From assembly GCA_964427425.1 (NCBI GenBank), contig CAYRUD010000005.1, positions 1-48,747 of the forward strand: a stretch of DNA of 48,747 bases, given 5' to 3'. The stretch's first letter is position 1. Each line of letters starts with the position of its first letter. Made by a program: the position numbers and the translations under genes. The DNA is from CAYRUD01 sp964427425 (lineage in GTDB: Bacteria > Chlamydiota > Chlamydiia > Chlamydiales > FEN-1388). Positions 33,321-42,657 of this stretch are shown piece by piece. The notes below the pieces were generated by a model. The model searched no databases. It was not told the DNA's origin and worked only from the letters and a program-made list of their open reading frames with translations.

Positions 33321-34030
33321 ACGACCTTTGATGCGGAAGTTTGGGTTGGAAAAAGAGAGCTCATAATAAGTAAAAATGGGGAGATCAAGGCAACACAGCT
33401 CAGTTTTACTAAAGAGCTAATAATGCAGATATCAAGAAGAGAGGTTGCAATTCCTGAAAGACCAAGCCATGTAAAGAGACATGTGTCAAAGATGACGACA
33501 ACAGATGCGGTCATCGAAGATCTGAGCGCGAAAGGAAGTTGAGCACATGTTTTTAATAGCTGAAATAACGCAATTTCAACACGGCTTGAGATAAAAAATG
33601 TGATGAGAGACGCTGCGACCAGTCTTGGCCCTGACGAGAGGAGAGCGTAAAAATGCTGATGCATAGTATCTCCTACACTTGGCTCATAGATGAGATGAAA
33701 TTGTGACATTACGGTCGTGAAAATGAGCCCGGCGAATGAGATCCATACGGATTTAATAGCGGTGTCTCTTCCATAGAACTCTTGAATCGCGCTTTGTGAG
33801 AGCATTGCGCCTACTGCATAGACATCACTTGCTGTTACTTCGAAGCTTCCGAGAGTAATCTGTTTTGTGACGAAGAGGTTTGCTAAGATCCATGAAAGAG
33901 CGGTAAAGACAATGACTGCCTCTTTGCCAAATCTAAAAGCAGCAAAAAGGAAGACGATCGTGAAGCTGCAGTGAAGGAAGAAAATCCATTCATTGAAATA
34001 ACTTATCACGCACCAAGTCTCCCCGTTCAT
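33317..34030 (-). CDS. yhhQ: YhhQ/VUT-family queuosine-precursor transporter
   Basis: ATG 34030 is used. A GTG at 34009 has a better site (GGGGAG nine bases upstream), and a TTG at 34072 is also in frame. The protein has about six hydrophobic segments. The family signature lies in the second and third helices: A-N-L-F-V-T-K-Q-I-T-L-G-S-F-E-V, then V-G-A-M-L-S-Q-S-A-I-Q-E-F-Y-G, matching the usual D-x-x-x-E-x-Y-G with Q-x-x-x-Q-E-F-Y-G. It imports queuine or preQ1-type bases across the inner membrane. The four-base overlap with tgt shows the shared pathway directly. Confidence 0.85.
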   Translation of the reverse strand: MNGETWCVISYFNEWIFFLHCSFTIVFLFAAFRFGKEAVIVFTALSWILANLFVTKQITLGSFEVTASDVYAVGAMLSQSAIQEFYGRDTAIKSVWISFAGLIFTTVMSQFHLIYEPSVGDTMHQHFYALLSSGPRLVAASLITFFISSRVEIALFQLLKTCAQLPFALRSSMTASVVVIFDTCLFTWLGLSGIATSLLDICIISSLVKLSCVALISPFLLIMSSLFPTQTSASKVV

Positions 34031-34400
34031 AAAAAGGCAATCAAGTATACCTTTTTTTTCTCCGAAGTTCAATCAAGAAGAGGAGATCATGGTCGAGGGG
34101 GTCTCCCTCTTATTGTTTTATGTAACACGTTGAATATAAGCAACATGTGTTATTTCCTTGCTCAAATGCCATTTCCTCCTAGCACTCTTTATTTTTTCAC
34201 TCTTTGCAAAACGACCTGTCCGATTCTATAGAGCCAATTTTTCTTAAACTACGGATGCTTAGAGGTTTTTATGCTTTATAAAAAATGCTGCTTTCAAATA
34301 AAGTCTTGCACCTTTGTCGTGTGAGTATAATTTTTAATATAATTCATTAGCTTAACTCATTGACATCAACTTACAAGTATTTCAGGCCCATTGAGAGTGT
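34031..34400. other. Divergent intergenic region upstream of the Rhs gene
   Basis: These 370 bases separate yhhQ (minus) from the Rhs gene (plus). TATAAT at 34326-34331 with TTGCAC at 34306-34311 is a possible promoter for the Rhs gene, although the spacing of 14 is short. Apart from AT-rich DNA I see no other feature. Confidence 0.4.
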
Positions 34401-37400
34401 GTGGCTTTGATCACTTTGAAACGAAAACAGTATATTTGGTGCCCAATGAGTCTATTGATCAGGCGAGCGTTTGTATTCTTTATATGTCTTTTCTTTACTT
34501 CACTCTATTCCGTAGAAAGCTCTGCTTATATCCATATTAGTGAAGGATCTTGTGAAGATGCTTCCACTAGTGAAAGTGAAGTAGAATGGCTTACTAAATT
34601 ATCCGGATCCGAGGGGGACGTAGAAGCCGCCGACAGTACTCAGCCTGAGTATAATGGGCCATCTCTTGTTGACTATATGAACAGCGGTATCCCTAAAGTC
34701 CACAATACCGTATCGATTCTTTCAGGTGCGTGGGTTGACTCAACTTGCCATGCAGCTGATAGCTCAGCAATAGAGCCTTATCAAATTGCGCATGTGTATT
34801 CAAGTAATTCACTTGATGAGGGAAGTCTTGCAGATGGATGGGAGTTTTTCCATCCAACTGAAGTTGAAATTATATCTTGCAATGCTTCAGACGAGACTGT
34901 TTATCTCTTTGCCCGCGAATCAGGAGGAGCGACTATTTCGTTCGAGAAGGAGCGTAAGAATAAGGGTTCATTTAAAGCAAAACTTGAAAGAGCAGGGTAT
35001 ACCTTTACATCATCGATTGCATCTCCTGATAGGACATCTCCTTTCAATACCTCTATTGACTGGGATCGGCATAAGAAGAAAGTGTACATGACTTTAGGAG
35101 ATGGAAGAAAAAGAGTTTATGAACAATGCGAGAAAAAGCGCCTTAGAGAGTACTCTGATAAGTATGTGAAGTATCATAAGACTACTTATCATCTTATAGA
35201 GGAAATATCTCCTACAGGAATTGTTAAGACTTATAAGTATGATAAAAAGACAGATGATCTTCTCTCAATTACTACGCGTCTTGCGAATGGAGAAAAAGTA
35301 GGATATGTGACTTTTGAGTCGATTGAGAAAAAGAAAGTAGTAGCAACACTCTCAAGCGGTAGGAAAGTTATCTTTTATTTAAAGAAAATTAAAGATGATG
35401 AATCAAGGCGAGTAGTTACTTCAATTAAGCCAGAAGGTAGAAAAAAGATTCATTATCACTACTGTGAGAGATCTAAGAGGCATACTAGGCGCGTTGAGAA
35501 AAAAGACCTTTCAGATGGTAATACGCTCATTGCTAAGTTCTATACAGATGGAAAGACAGAGGTCGACGGTATCCCGTATAAACCAGCTAGTTCTAAAGAA
35601 AGGCATTTTGTTCGCTCTCGAGTTCGAGAATTATACACGAAGAACCTTCCTGGAGAGAATTCTCCTACTCTTTCTCATGCGTTTATTTATAAGCGATTAA
35701 GCGGATACTTTGCTCAAGCAACAGTCAGGGAGATGGATGGCTATGAGACAAAGTATGTGTGGCATAAAAAATCTAAGAGGATTCGATGGGTATATAAGAC
35801 AGATCCTAAAGGTCGAAGGCTCTCTTCAGAAAGGCTTATATGGGGCTATAAAGGAAAAGAGGTGGGGCGCCTTCTATCAAGAGTGCTCTTTGATGAAAAA
35901 AATATTCCAATTCTCATTAAAGAATGGGAGTACAATAACGCAGGCCTGGTTATTAAAGAGACTCTTAGAGGAAAGTTTACTCACCATGAAGTTTCTGATC
36001 TCGTCATAGATAAAGATACTTATGAGTGGAGAAAAGGCGGTGAGGCGCTTGTTTGGAAAGCGAAATATGATGAGAAAGGAAGAAAAACTTCTGAGACAGA
36101 TCCAATGGGATATGAGACACGATATTCGTACTCGGCAAAGAGAGGGGATCTCATCAAGAAGTGCTTCGTTCTTTCTCCATCAGGAAAAGTACTGAAAAGA
36201 TCTTTTTTCAAATATGATGCGGACGCTCCTCTTTGTATTGAGGAAATCTCAGACGATGGATGTGATGAAGATCGCAAAAGCTTAAAGCGAGTGTCTTCGC
36301 GTATTATTAAGCGCTATAAGTTTCGTCGTGCACTCCCTCAATGGGGAGCGATTACACAAGAGATAACATCTGTCTGGACGCCACTTTATGGTGAAAAACT
36401 CTTCGAGAAGAAAGAGTATATTCGTGATGAGAAAGGACGCATTACTGAAGAGCGCCTTTTTGGCTCAGACGGCGTTCTAGCGAAATCATCTTCTTTTACG
36501 TATGATCAATACGATCGAGTATTGACGAAGAGAAGTCCAGATGGAACTGTCGAGATAAATACCTATGATGAGGAGACTGGACGTCTCATTCGAGTAAGCT
36601 CTCCACAAGGGGTGAGTGCGTATACATACGATCATAGTGATCGTGTCATTCGGGAGGACGTGTCTTATCCGGACGGTTCTTCACTTACTAAGCATACAAG
36701 CTACGACCTATATGGCCGTAAATCAACGATAATGGATGAGCGAGGAAGGGCTTTTGAGACTCAGAAAGACTCGATGGGTCGCCCCGTCTGCGAGATTCTT
36801 CCAACCATAAATATTGATGGCGTGTTGGCAAGGCCTAAAACCTCATATAAGTACGCTGGGATGCAGGTGATAAAGACCCTGCCACAAGGGGCGAAAGAGT
36901 CCCTACTTCTCTCAGCTTTGAATAAGCCATTCCAAACTATCTCAGCACTCAATGAGAAAGTTGCCTATCGCTATGATAAGCTAGGTCGAGAGATCTATAG
37001 AGTAAACAATGAAGGCCTTGCGGTAATAACGGACTATGATGAGAGGGGAAGAGTTACCGCTATTCGAGAGGTTATAGATGGAAATAATCAAAAAACTGTT
37101 CTTGAGAAGAAGTATTCAGGATCTCATCTTGTCGAAGAAATTACTCCTGGATTAATCAAGCGCTATACGTATGATCACCTTGATCGAAAGTCTCGCGAAG
37201 AATTGCTTGATAGAGTAACGGGGCTCTCTTCTTTTATTTCTTACGTCTATGATGCGATTGGAAGGACTATAGAGACAATTGATGAGACGAAGGGGATTGT
37301 ATGTGCCACTTCCTATGATTCAATGGATAGAGTGATTGCGTCTTCGACAGTATCACTCAGTGATCCGACGATTATTCGATCTTCAAAGCGCATGGTATAT

Positions 37401-40214
37401 GATTCTCTTGGAAACCTTACTGAAGAGAGACTTCTTCTAAACTCAACAGGGGAAGAAGCTGTTACTACTTACTCTTATGGCAAGTATAACATGCTTTCGT
37501 CTATCACCAATCCTGAAGGGCAGACTACTTTTATTGAGACATCGCTGCAAGAAGTTGGAGAGAATGGCCTCCCTTACCTAGTAGAGACAAAAATACATCC
37601 TGATGGGACTTCGAGTAAAGTCTGGAAGAATAGTCTTGATGTAGTGGTGTTGTCACAAGTTTTTGATCCATTAAGGCGATTAATCTCAGAGCGGCATGTT
37701 CAAGTCAATGTTCTTGGGAAGCCATTAAAGATCGTTGATAGGCCTTTTGATCCGATAACTGGGCAAGAGAAGGGAATATCAGCCGTTACAACCTTTGAGT
37801 ATGATTCAATAGGAAATTGTGTCGCAATTCATAAAGGAAGCGAATTTGAGACTCTTCGCACTATTCGTTATCGATATGATCTTTGTTCAAGGCTGACTCA
37901 TGAGGTTAAGCCATCAGGTGTTGAGCTTTACTCTACCTACGATAAAAAAGGGCGTCTTACTTCTTATTCATCTTCCGATGGATCGATCTGTTATAAATAT
38001 GAGTATAATGATCTTGATCTTCCTACTGTTATTTTTGATTGTTTAAATAATCAAACAGTGCAGCGTCGATATAATGGATTCGGTTTGATGCTTGAGGAAG
38101 TTCTCCCAGATGGAATTGATATTCAGCATGGAGTCAGTAGCGTTGGGGAGAGAACATCACTTTCATCATCATACTTTAGCCCGATCAATTATGCATATAG
38201 CGCTGGAGCTTTAGAGACTGTAAGGTACAAGGATAGGATATTTCACTATTCAGCAAGAACGCCACAAAGTTTACCGCTAACCCTAGAATCAGATATCTCT
38301 CGAGCTACATGGACGTATGATACCCTTTCACGGCGCCGTTCATTCTCTGTAGCAGCTACCAATGCTGTAATTCCCTCCTATCAAGAGGATAGAATTGAGT
38401 TCGACTCAATGGGACGGCTTCTGAGAAGAGATATCAAGCTTCCTGGTTCCTCAGATCCACAAATCGATAGATATCGTTTCGATTACTTAGGTCAGATTTC
38501 TTCAGAAAACGATGAAATCTATCAATTTGATTCGTTGCAGAGGGCTACATCATATCGAGGAAAAGAGTATAGTTATAACGTGCTTAATGAGCTTGATGGG
38601 GATGAATCCATTTCTTTTGATGTAGATGGAAGACGGATAACGGATAAGAATGGAAGGTATCTTACATACGATGCTCTTGATCGACTTACTTCAGTCACCA
38701 TCGGATCGATATCCATTAGTTATTTTTATGATGCGTTTCACCGAAGAACAAAACGCATACTTAAGGATCTTTCAAGTGGGCAGATTATTCAAACTGAGAG
38801 GTTCCTTTTCTGTGGCGATGATGAGATAGGATCTTTAGAGGGTGATGAAAAGCGTCTTTCAACTTTCCGTGTTTTAGGAGAGGGCTTAGGAGCTGAAATT
38901 GGAGCTGCCCTTCTTATCGAGAATAAAGGAGTTCTCTATCTTCCAGTTCATGATCTTTCAGGCCATGTACGGCTCTTGATAGATACTCAAACAATGGCTG
39001 TTGCTCAAACTCTTGACTATTCAGCTTTTGGTCCAGAAGATCACCCCGAGGAGACGCTTACTCCATGGACTTTTAGTTCAAAGAGAGTAGATTCATTAAC
39101 CGGGTACATCTTCTTTGGTCGGCGTTACTATGATCCATCAACACTTACATGGCTGACACTGGATCCTCTTGGCTTTGATGAGGGGCCAAACCTCTACGCA
39201 TATGTCAGAAATAGTCCGCTCTCAAGCATCGATCTCTATGGATTATACGATGAGTTTGAAGAGCGATATAACTATCACTCTTTCATGGCAGATCAATTTT
39301 CAACTTCAAATACGGGTAGTTCTTCACGCTCAAAGCCTGAATTTGGATCTTATTCTAGTCATGGGCGTGATTTTAGCTTAAAACCCACGTTTAGCTTTGG
39401 TACAGGCTCTTGGACTCCGCATTCGAATTACCATTCTTCATATCAATATCCTTCTAGTAACTATGGGTCAACTCTATCGAGTCGATCTTCGAACCTACCT
39501 AGAGTATGGAATTTGTCTGGAGGAGAGGCGTGTTGTCAGGTGTTAAAGCCTGTTTTAAACTCTTCTCTTCTATCCTTGGTTGGCGGCGGTGTTCGCTCAT
39601 CGTCGCAGCTCGCACACGTTGGGAATGGGAGTAAAGCTGATTTCGGGATTACATTTATTAATGGTATATTAAACTCTTTTTCTTGCGCAATGAGTAGTGC
39701 GCAGCATATATCGAATTTAGCTGGTGGATTTCGAGTAAATTTTGTGCATAATGCGACTCATACTCCATTAGTAGATCTCTTCGAGTGCGCACTAGGGCGT
39801 TGTCATATTGCGACTGAACCGGTGAAGCTTCTCCATCAAATGTGGAATGACTTCTTTTCGAAAGCATCTTCTGATGCGTATTTGCTGCATATCTGTCATA
39901 GTCAAGGGGCAATCCATACCTGTAATGCTCTCTTAGATTATCCACCGGAGTTGCGCCAGCGAATCCTTGTGGTAGCGGTCGCTCCTGCTGCATATATTTA
40001 CAGTGATACTTGCGCTAAAGTCATTCATTATCGATCAACAAGGGATTTCGTTCCTCTGCTGGATCCGTTCGGAGCCATTAGAGAAAAGGCGACGGTACGA
40101 GTTCTTGACCGTCATCCTCAAGCACCGCATTTTGATCATGATTTTACGAGCAAGACTTACAAAGCAAGTTTAAAGAGCCATATTGAAAATTATTTGAATG
40201 CAGGGATGTTATAG
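34401..40214 (+). CDS. Exported Rhs/YD-repeat protein with C-terminal alpha/beta-hydrolase-like toxin domain
   Basis: The protein has 1937 codons from GTG 34401; ATG 34446 is equally possible and gives a textbook signal peptide (MSLLIRRAFVFFICLFFTSL). Residues 50-500 are a charged, strand-rich N-terminal region. Residues about 540-1570 carry dozens of YD repeats (x-Y-D-x-x-G-R) that form the Rhs shell. The hallmark Rhs end runs from R1574-R-Y-Y-D-P to D1611-L-Y-G-L. After a Ser/Tyr-rich linker comes a domain of about 290 residues with I-N-G-I (1753 region), the nucleophile elbow C-H-S1834-Q-G-A, then D1882/D1888 and H1910/H1913. This order suits a Ser-Asp-His lipase or esterase, and it resembles what I recall of chlamydial DUF687. 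The Rhs shell normally encloses a C-terminal toxin. Five putative immunity genes follow two bases later. Confidence 0.85.
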   Translation: MALITLKRKQYIWCPMSLLIRRAFVFFICLFFTSLYSVESSAYIHISEGSCEDASTSESEVEWLTKLSGSEGDVEAADSTQPEYNGPSLVDYMNSGIPKVHNTVSILSGAWVDSTCHAADSSAIEPYQIAHVYSSNSLDEGSLADGWEFFHPTEVEIISCNASDETVYLFARESGGATISFEKERKNKGSFKAKLERAGYTFTSSIASPDRTSPFNTSIDWDRHKKKVYMTLGDGRKRVYEQCEKKRLREYSDKYVKYHKTTYHLIEEISPTGIVKTYKYDKKTDDLLSITTRLANGEKVGYVTFESIEKKKVVATLSSGRKVIFYLKKIKDDESRRVVTSIKPEGRKKIHYHYCERSKRHTRRVEKKDLSDGNTLIAKFYTDGKTEVDGIPYKPASSKERHFVRSRVRELYTKNLPGENSPTLSHAFIYKRLSGYFAQATVREMDGYETKYVWHKKSKRIRWVYKTDPKGRRLSSERLIWGYKGKEVGRLLSRVLFDEKNIPILIKEWEYNNAGLVIKETLRGKFTHHEVSDLVIDKDTYEWRKGGEALVWKAKYDEKGRKTSETDPMGYETRYSYSAKRGDLIKKCFVLSPSGKVLKRSFFKYDADAPLCIEEISDDGCDEDRKSLKRVSSRIIKRYKFRRALPQWGAITQEITSVWTPLYGEKLFEKKEYIRDEKGRITEERLFGSDGVLAKSSSFTYDQYDRVLTKRSPDGTVEINTYDEETGRLIRVSSPQGVSAYTYDHSDRVIREDVSYPDGSSLTKHTSYDLYGRKSTIMDERGRAFETQKDSMGRPVCEILPTINIDGVLARPKTSYKYAGMQVIKTLPQGAKESLLLSALNKPFQTISALNEKVAYRYDKLGREIYRVNNEGLAVITDYDERGRVTAIREVIDGNNQKTVLEKKYSGSHLVEEITPGLIKRYTYDHLDRKSREELLDRVTGLSSFISYVYDAIGRTIETIDETKGIVCATSYDSMDRVIASSTVSLSDPTIIRSSKRMVYDSLGNLTEERLLLNSTGEEAVTTYSYGKYNMLSSITNPEGQTTFIETSLQEVGENGLPYLVETKIHPDGTSSKVWKNSLDVVVLSQVFDPLRRLISERHVQVNVLGKPLKIVDRPFDPITGQEKGISAVTTFEYDSIGNCVAIHKGSEFETLRTIRYRYDLCSRLTHEVKPSGVELYSTYDKKGRLTSYSSSDGSICYKYEYNDLDLPTVIFDCLNNQTVQRRYNGFGLMLEEVLPDGIDIQHGVSSVGERTSLSSSYFSPINYAYSAGALETVRYKDRIFHYSARTPQSLPLTLESDISRATWTYDTLSRRRSFSVAATNAVIPSYQEDRIEFDSMGRLLRRDIKLPGSSDPQIDRYRFDYLGQISSENDEIYQFDSLQRATSYRGKEYSYNVLNELDGDESISFDVDGRRITDKNGRYLTYDALDRLTSVTIGSISISYFYDAFHRRTKRILKDLSSGQIIQTERFLFCGDDEIGSLEGDEKRLSTFRVLGEGLGAEIGAALLIENKGVLYLPVHDLSGHVRLLIDTQTMAVAQTLDYSAFGPEDHPEETLTPWTFSSKRVDSLTGYIFFGRRYYDPSTLTWLTLDPLGFDEGPNLYAYVRNSPLSSIDLYGLYDEFEERYNYHSFMADQFSTSNTGSSSRSKPEFGSYSSHGRDFSLKPTFSFGTGSWTPHSNYHSSYQYPSSNYGSTLSSRSSNLPRVWNLSGGEACCQVLKPVLNSSLLSLVGGGVRSSSQLAHVGNGSKADFGITFINGILNSFSCAMSSAQHISNLAGGFRVNFVHNATHTPLVDLFECALGRCHIATEPVKLLHQMWNDFFSKASSDAYLLHICHSQGAIHTCNALLDYPPELRQRILVVAVAPAAYIYSDTCAKVIHYRSTRDFVPLLDPFGAIREKATVRVLDRHPQAPHFDHDFTSKTYKASLKSHIENYLNAGML

Positions 40215-40216
40215 AA

Positions 40217-40789
40217 GTGAGATCTAACATATTAATGACGACATTTACTCTACTGATCGCTGTGTATTGCTACCTATTCTTCATTAGAGAAGATCCTTAT
40301 CGATCTCATGCAGATAAATTGGTGAGTAGAATCTTAAGTGAAGTTGGCCCAAAGATTGAGAGACAATATAATATTTATATGGTCGGACAAGGTGTAGCGA
40401 TGCCAAATAATGAGGTACGAGAACTAACTCTTGCTTTTGATACTAAAAGAGTGAAATCAAAAGATGAGTTGAGAGTTTTACTTGTTCAGTGTGCTCGCGA
40501 TTTACTGGATCAGATCAATAGGAAGGAAGAGTTGCGACAGTATATGGTTGAGGTGCCATTCACGATCAAGAATGTGCAGATCATCATCTATAATACTGAT
40601 GGGGAAGGGTATTCTGCTAAAGATCCATTTGAAGTTGTAGCAGAGATTTCTCAAGGCAAATTAGTGTATAAGATAGACGATCCGCACGATGAGTTTAAAT
40701 ACAAAAGTGTTTGTGTCGAAACATACGAAGAGGCTCTTAAAGCTATCCAGTTGGCGAATCAATCCAATATAAATAACTCAAGTAAATAA
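40217..40789 (+). CDS. Putative Rhs immunity protein 1 (membrane-anchored)
   Basis: The protein has 190 residues. The GTG start is only two bases after the Rhs stop, so the two are translated as a pair, and it aligns with the starts of the four downstream copies. Residues 5-23 form one N-terminal membrane helix (ILMTTFTLLIAVYCYLFF), leaving a soluble periplasmic domain. Conserved features of the family are A-M-P-x-N-E-V-x-x-L-x-L-x-F-x-T-K, K-x-E/D-E-L-R-x-L-L, the L-x-D-Q-I-N stretch, P-F-T-I/L-x-N-x-Q-I-I-I-x-N and a C-terminal E-x-Y-x-E-A-x-x-x-I-Q. I recognise no named family. An immunity role is inferred from position, tandem copies and periplasmic topology, as for Tli proteins that guard against periplasmic lipases. 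Confidence 0.72.
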   Translation: MRSNILMTTFTLLIAVYCYLFFIREDPYRSHADKLVSRILSEVGPKIERQYNIYMVGQGVAMPNNEVRELTLAFDTKRVKSKDELRVLLVQCARDLLDQINRKEELRQYMVEVPFTIKNVQIIIYNTDGEGYSAKDPFEVVAEISQGKLVYKIDDPHDEFKYKSVCVETYEEALKAIQLANQSNINNSSK

Positions 40790-40840
40790 CAGCTTAGCTC
40801 CAGGGGGACTAACCCTCTGGAGTTACCTTGGAGCTTGCTG
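40790..40840 (+). terminator. Alternative-hairpin spacer, copy 1
   Basis: The inner hairpin CTCCAGGGGG and CCCTCTGGAG (40798-40822; ten pairs with one G-U) competes with an outer pairing of AGCTCCA (40796-40802) with TGGAGCT (40829-40835). CAGC and GCTG frame the element. No U tract follows. It could set how much read-through reaches the downstream genes. Confidence 0.45.
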
Positions 40841-40870
40841 TTGTTATCACTAGAAGATCTCTTTCTACTT

Positions 40871-41134
40871 CGAGTCATTGTAAAAATAACAATCGCTATC
40901 GGGGTATATAACGCCTTCAAATCAAGCTATGCCGATGTTGTTCATTATTGATCAACAAGGGATTTCGTTCCTCTGCTGGATCCTTTCGGAGCCATTAGAG
41001 AAAGGGCGACAGTACGAGTTCTTGATCCTCATCCTCAAGCGTCGCATTTTGATCATGATTTTATGAGTAAAACATATGAAGAAAACCTAAGATATCATAT
41101 CAGTGGCTACTTAAGCGGAAGAAGAGGGCTATAG
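40871..41134 (+). pseudogene. Decayed 3' tip of an Rhs toxin domain, copy 1
   Basis: Read in one frame this stretch matches the last 80 or so residues of the intact Rhs protein: A-D-V-V-H-Y, stop, S-T-R-D-F-V-P-L-L-D-P-F-G-A-I-R-E, V-R-V-L-D-P-H-P-Q-A, H-F-D-H-D-F-M-S-K-T-Y, ending at TAG 41132-41134. The only break is TGA at 40949-40951, where the intact gene has CGA. It has no start, no hydrolase nucleophile and no upstream Rhs core, so it cannot be a toxin. Its stop lies two bases before the GTG of immunity copy 2, the same junction as in the intact gene. Confidence 0.88.
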
Positions 41135-41136
41135 AA

Positions 41137-41697
41137 GTGAAAACAAATGTATTCATGTTGTTATTTACTCTGTTGATCGTTGCTTATTGTTATTTCTTTT
41201 TCATTAGAGAAGATCCTTATCTTTCGCAAGCAGAGAAAATAGTGAATAAGATTCTTGCAGAAAGTACCCAAATTATTGAAAAAAAATTTGGTCTTGTGGC
41301 GGTTGGAGATGGGGCATCTATGCCGAATAATGAAGTGAGAAAATTAACTCTTGTTTTTGATACCAAGAAAACAAAAGCAAAAGAGGAGTTGAGGATCTTA
41401 TTGATTTATTGTGCTCATGAATTATTGGATCGAATTAATCGAGATGAAGAGTTACAGCAGTATATGGTTGAGGTTCCTTTCACGATTAAAAATGTACAGA
41501 TAGTAATTTTTAATCGCGATGAAAACGGTTATATAGCTCAGGATCCCATAGTGTCTGTGGCAGATATAGTTCAAGGCATTCTGAGCTATAAAAGTAATGA
41601 CTCACTTGATTCATATAAGTACAAGACAGATGTCATTGAAGCCTATCCAGAGGCACTCCAATCTATCCAGTTAGCAAATCAATCCAATATGGAATAA
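41137..41697 (+). CDS. Putative Rhs immunity protein 2 (membrane-anchored)
   Basis: The protein has 186 residues with a GTG start and the same layout as copy 1, including nearly the same membrane helix (VFMLLFTLLIVAYCYFFFIR), E-D-P-Y and the Q-Y-M-V-E-V-P-F-T-I-K-N-V-Q-I segment. It is closest to copy 1. Differences cluster in the region after residue 25 and in the N-R-D-E-N-G-Y loop, the kind of surface variation expected if copies guard against different toxin variants. It follows a decayed toxin tip instead of an intact toxin. Confidence 0.7.
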   Translation: MKTNVFMLLFTLLIVAYCYFFFIREDPYLSQAEKIVNKILAESTQIIEKKFGLVAVGDGASMPNNEVRKLTLVFDTKKTKAKEELRILLIYCAHELLDRINRDEELQQYMVEVPFTIKNVQIVIFNRDENGYIAQDPIVSVADIVQGILSYKSNDSLDSYKYKTDVIEAYPEALQSIQLANQSNME

Positions 41698-41710
41698 CTT
41701 AAGTAAATAA

Positions 41711-41761
41711 CAGCTTAGCTCCAGGGAGACTAATCCTCTGGAATTGCCTTGAAGCTTGCTG
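41711..41761 (+). terminator. Alternative-hairpin spacer, copy 2
   Basis: This is a close copy of the 40790-40840 element, with CAGC and GCTG ends and the inner C-C-A-G-G-G/C-C-T-C-T-G-G pairing retained. The outer arm has changed from GGAGCT to GAAGCT. Confidence 0.45.
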
Positions 41762-41798
41762 TAGTTATCATTAGAAGCTTTCTTTATACCTCAGGCTA

Positions 41799-42049
41799 TT
41801 GAGAGTCATAATCGCTATCAAGGAATGTAATGCCTTCAGGTTAAGCTGTGCCGATGTTGTTCATTATCGATCAACAAGGATTTCGTTCATCTGCTGGATC
41901 CCTTCGGAGCCATTAGAGAAAGGGCGATGGTACGAGTTCTTGATCAGCATCCTAAAGAACCCTATTTTGATCATGTTTTTATGAGTCCCACATACTAGAA
42001 ATATTTGCGGGATCATATAACAAACTACTTGAATACAGGCGAGTTATAA
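41799..42049 (+). pseudogene. Decayed 3' tip of an Rhs toxin domain, copy 2
   Basis: It begins with V-I-I-A-I and C-A-D-V-V-H-Y-R-S-T-R, matching the intact C-A-K-V-I-H-Y-R-S-T-R. A one-base loss in AAGGGATT near 41878 then shifts the frame. The rest (L-L-D-P-F-G-A-I-R-E and D-H-V-F-M-S-P-T-Y) is legible in the original frame, with TAG at 41996-41998. It ends N-Y-L-N-T-G-E-L, stop 42047-42049, two bases before ATG 42052. It is more decayed than copy 1. Confidence 0.88.
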
Positions 42050-42051
42050 TT

Positions 42052-42624
42052 ATGAGATACTTATGCGCATTTGTCATTGGATTGCTTATTTTGTTTGTTG
42101 GGTATTCACAATTGGCAATTTATTATGAGTATCCTCTTTCTCCTGCAGAGAAAGAGGTGGATAGAATACTTTATAAGGCAGGGGATTTGATTGAGGCTCA
42201 GTATGATCTCAAAGTCTGTGGAACTGGGGCTGCCATGCCGGACAATGAGGTGCAAAAGCTTAGTTTATCCTTTGAAACGAAGAACGTGAAGACGAAAGAT
42301 GAGTTGAGGATTTTGCTTATCGATTGTGCTAATATATTGCTCAATCAGATCAACTCAAGTGAAGTGATACAACAGTATTTAGTGAAGAAGCCTTTTACTC
42401 TGGAGAATGCGCAAATAATCATCTTCAATTGCGATGTAAAGAGGAATCAATGCTACTATCCACAAGTTTCTACTGCTCAGACAACAAAAAAAGGATTAAA
42501 TTACAGAAGTGTAGATCCTGAAAATACGTATAGGTACAAAACTGATTATATAGAGACATATGAAGAAGCATTTAAAGCTATTCAGCAATCTCTTCAAGGC
42601 AAAGTAAGCTCCAATGATGCGTAA
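42052..42624 (+). CDS. Putative Rhs immunity protein 3 (membrane-anchored)
   Basis: The protein has 190 residues from an ATG that is two bases after the second toxin-tip fossil. The N-terminal membrane segment is F-V-I-G-L-L-I-L-F-V-G-Y, different from copies 1 and 2. The soluble part keeps G-A-A-M-P-D-N-E-V-Q-K-L-S-L-S-F-E-T-K and the C-terminal E-T-Y-E-E-A-F-K-A-I-Q. It forms a subgroup with copy 4, which is almost identical in the core but differs near residues 125-150, where this one has V-K-R-N-Q-C-Y-Y-P. Confidence 0.7.
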   Translation: MRYLCAFVIGLLILFVGYSQLAIYYEYPLSPAEKEVDRILYKAGDLIEAQYDLKVCGTGAAMPDNEVQKLSLSFETKNVKTKDELRILLIDCANILLNQINSSEVIQQYLVKKPFTLENAQIIIFNCDVKRNQCYYPQVSTAQTTKKGLNYRSVDPENTYRYKTDYIETYEEAFKAIQQSLQGKVSSNDA

Positions 42625-42633
42625 GTAATGAAT

Positions 42634-42657
42634 TCCAGGGGCGATTTAGCCTCTGGA
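42634..42657 (+). terminator. Hairpin spacer, short form, copy 1
   Basis: TCCAGGGGC and GCCTCTGGA form a 9-pair stem with one G-U, followed by TAATTTTA. It is related to the longer hairpins after immunity copies 1 and 2. Confidence 0.5.

Noticed and set aside
34306..34331. TTGCAC and TATAAT as a firm promoter of the Rhs gene
   Set aside because: The spacing is 14 bases, too short for a confident call; mentioned only in the intergenic note.
39658..39993. 111-codon minus-strand frame under the Rhs toxin domain
   Set aside because: It is antisense to a conserved hydrolase-like domain, with no ribosome-binding site and no family resemblance.
41799..41984. 61-codon plus-strand frame between immunity genes
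   Set aside because: It is not an independent gene; it is the frameshifted reading of the second toxin-tip fossil.
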